This document shows positions 63,903-64,000 of a stretch of DNA of 64,000 bases, piece by piece. The position numbers were made by a program, and so were the translations under genes. Positions within the stretch are counted from its first letter, which is position 1, and each line of letters opens with the position of its first letter. The notes beneath the pieces are model-generated. The model searched no databases. It saw only the letters and a program-made list of their open reading frames with translations, and was not told where the DNA came from. Source of the DNA: Mycobacterium sp. E740 (GTDB taxonomy: Bacteria; Actinomycetota; Actinomycetes; Mycobacteriales; Mycobacteriaceae); contig NZ_LZKP01000215.1 of NCBI RefSeq assembly GCF_001672895.1, forward strand, positions 17,798 through 81,797, given 5' to 3'.

Positions 63903-64000
63903 GTTAGGGAAGCCCCTTCTGCTTGATAGTGAAAAAAATCTGAGGGGAGGGCAGCGCCTTTGCCTTGGGGGGCGCCTGTGAACGCGCGAAAGGCCTCCGC

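Overview
The window looks like chromosome of a rapidly growing Mycobacterium/Mycolicibacterium. The evidence is high G+C, frequent GTG/TTG starts, several starts that look leaderless, two cyclopropane-mycolate-synthase-type methyltransferases, a KasA/KasB-family condensing enzyme, a CYP135/138-like P450, an F420-type (Ddn-like) reductase, DUF2505 and DUF2237 proteins, and an MbtH/NRPS locus.

Layout. (1) 1-12.2 kb is envelope and accessory metabolism. It holds a receptor Ser/Thr kinase with an extracellular amino-acid-binding-type domain, a degenerate GyrB-like ATPase with no TOPRIM part, a secreted collagen-like Gly/Pro protein, a P450, a membrane protein that joins a kinase-like domain to a flippase-like domain, two mycolate-type SAM methyltransferases, a ketoacyl synthase whose catalytic Cys is Asp, DUF2237 and a Ddn-like protein. 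(2) 12.2-15.0 kb is a two-gene export-like unit: an ABC-ATPase-like protein with degraded motifs and a YhgE/Pip membrane protein. (3) 15.0-48.5 kb is a biosynthetic gene cluster. Its core is one 9,988-residue nonribosomal peptide synthetase (30 kb, minus strand), preceded by an MbtH gene and translationally coupled to a SAM methyltransferase. A leucine-carboxyl-methyltransferase-type gene and a phytanoyl-CoA-dioxygenase-type hydroxylase lie upstream. The synthetase reads as Cs-A-T / three repeats of [C-A-T-E / C-A-T] / C-A-T-TE. It should make an acyl-capped or otherwise N-blocked octapeptide with D residues at positions 2, 4 and 6. I do not recognise the product.

(4) 48.5-52.3 kb holds a decayed LuxR-type regulator, a remnant of a secreted protein, a secreted HExxH metalloprotease with a long low-complexity stalk, and a CaCA-family cation/proton exchanger. 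(5) 52.34 kb to the right end appears to be an integrated island. Its left edge is a 3' fragment of a tRNA-Tyr gene that has lost its 5' half. The island carries a nuclease gene bounded by 11-bp inverted repeats and by duplicated copies of the 3' end of the next gene, then a tight five-gene minus-strand defence operon (HTH - SNF2-type helicase - DUF4391 - type III Mod - type III Res), then a small phage-type protein at the right edge.

How the parts fit. The NRPS, MbtH, two methyltransferases and dioxygenase plausibly form one pathway; the convergent ABC/YhgE pair is a possible exporter, but that is only proximity. The defence operon and nuclease are cargo of the tRNA-associated island. All calls come from reading the sequence; no database search was run.
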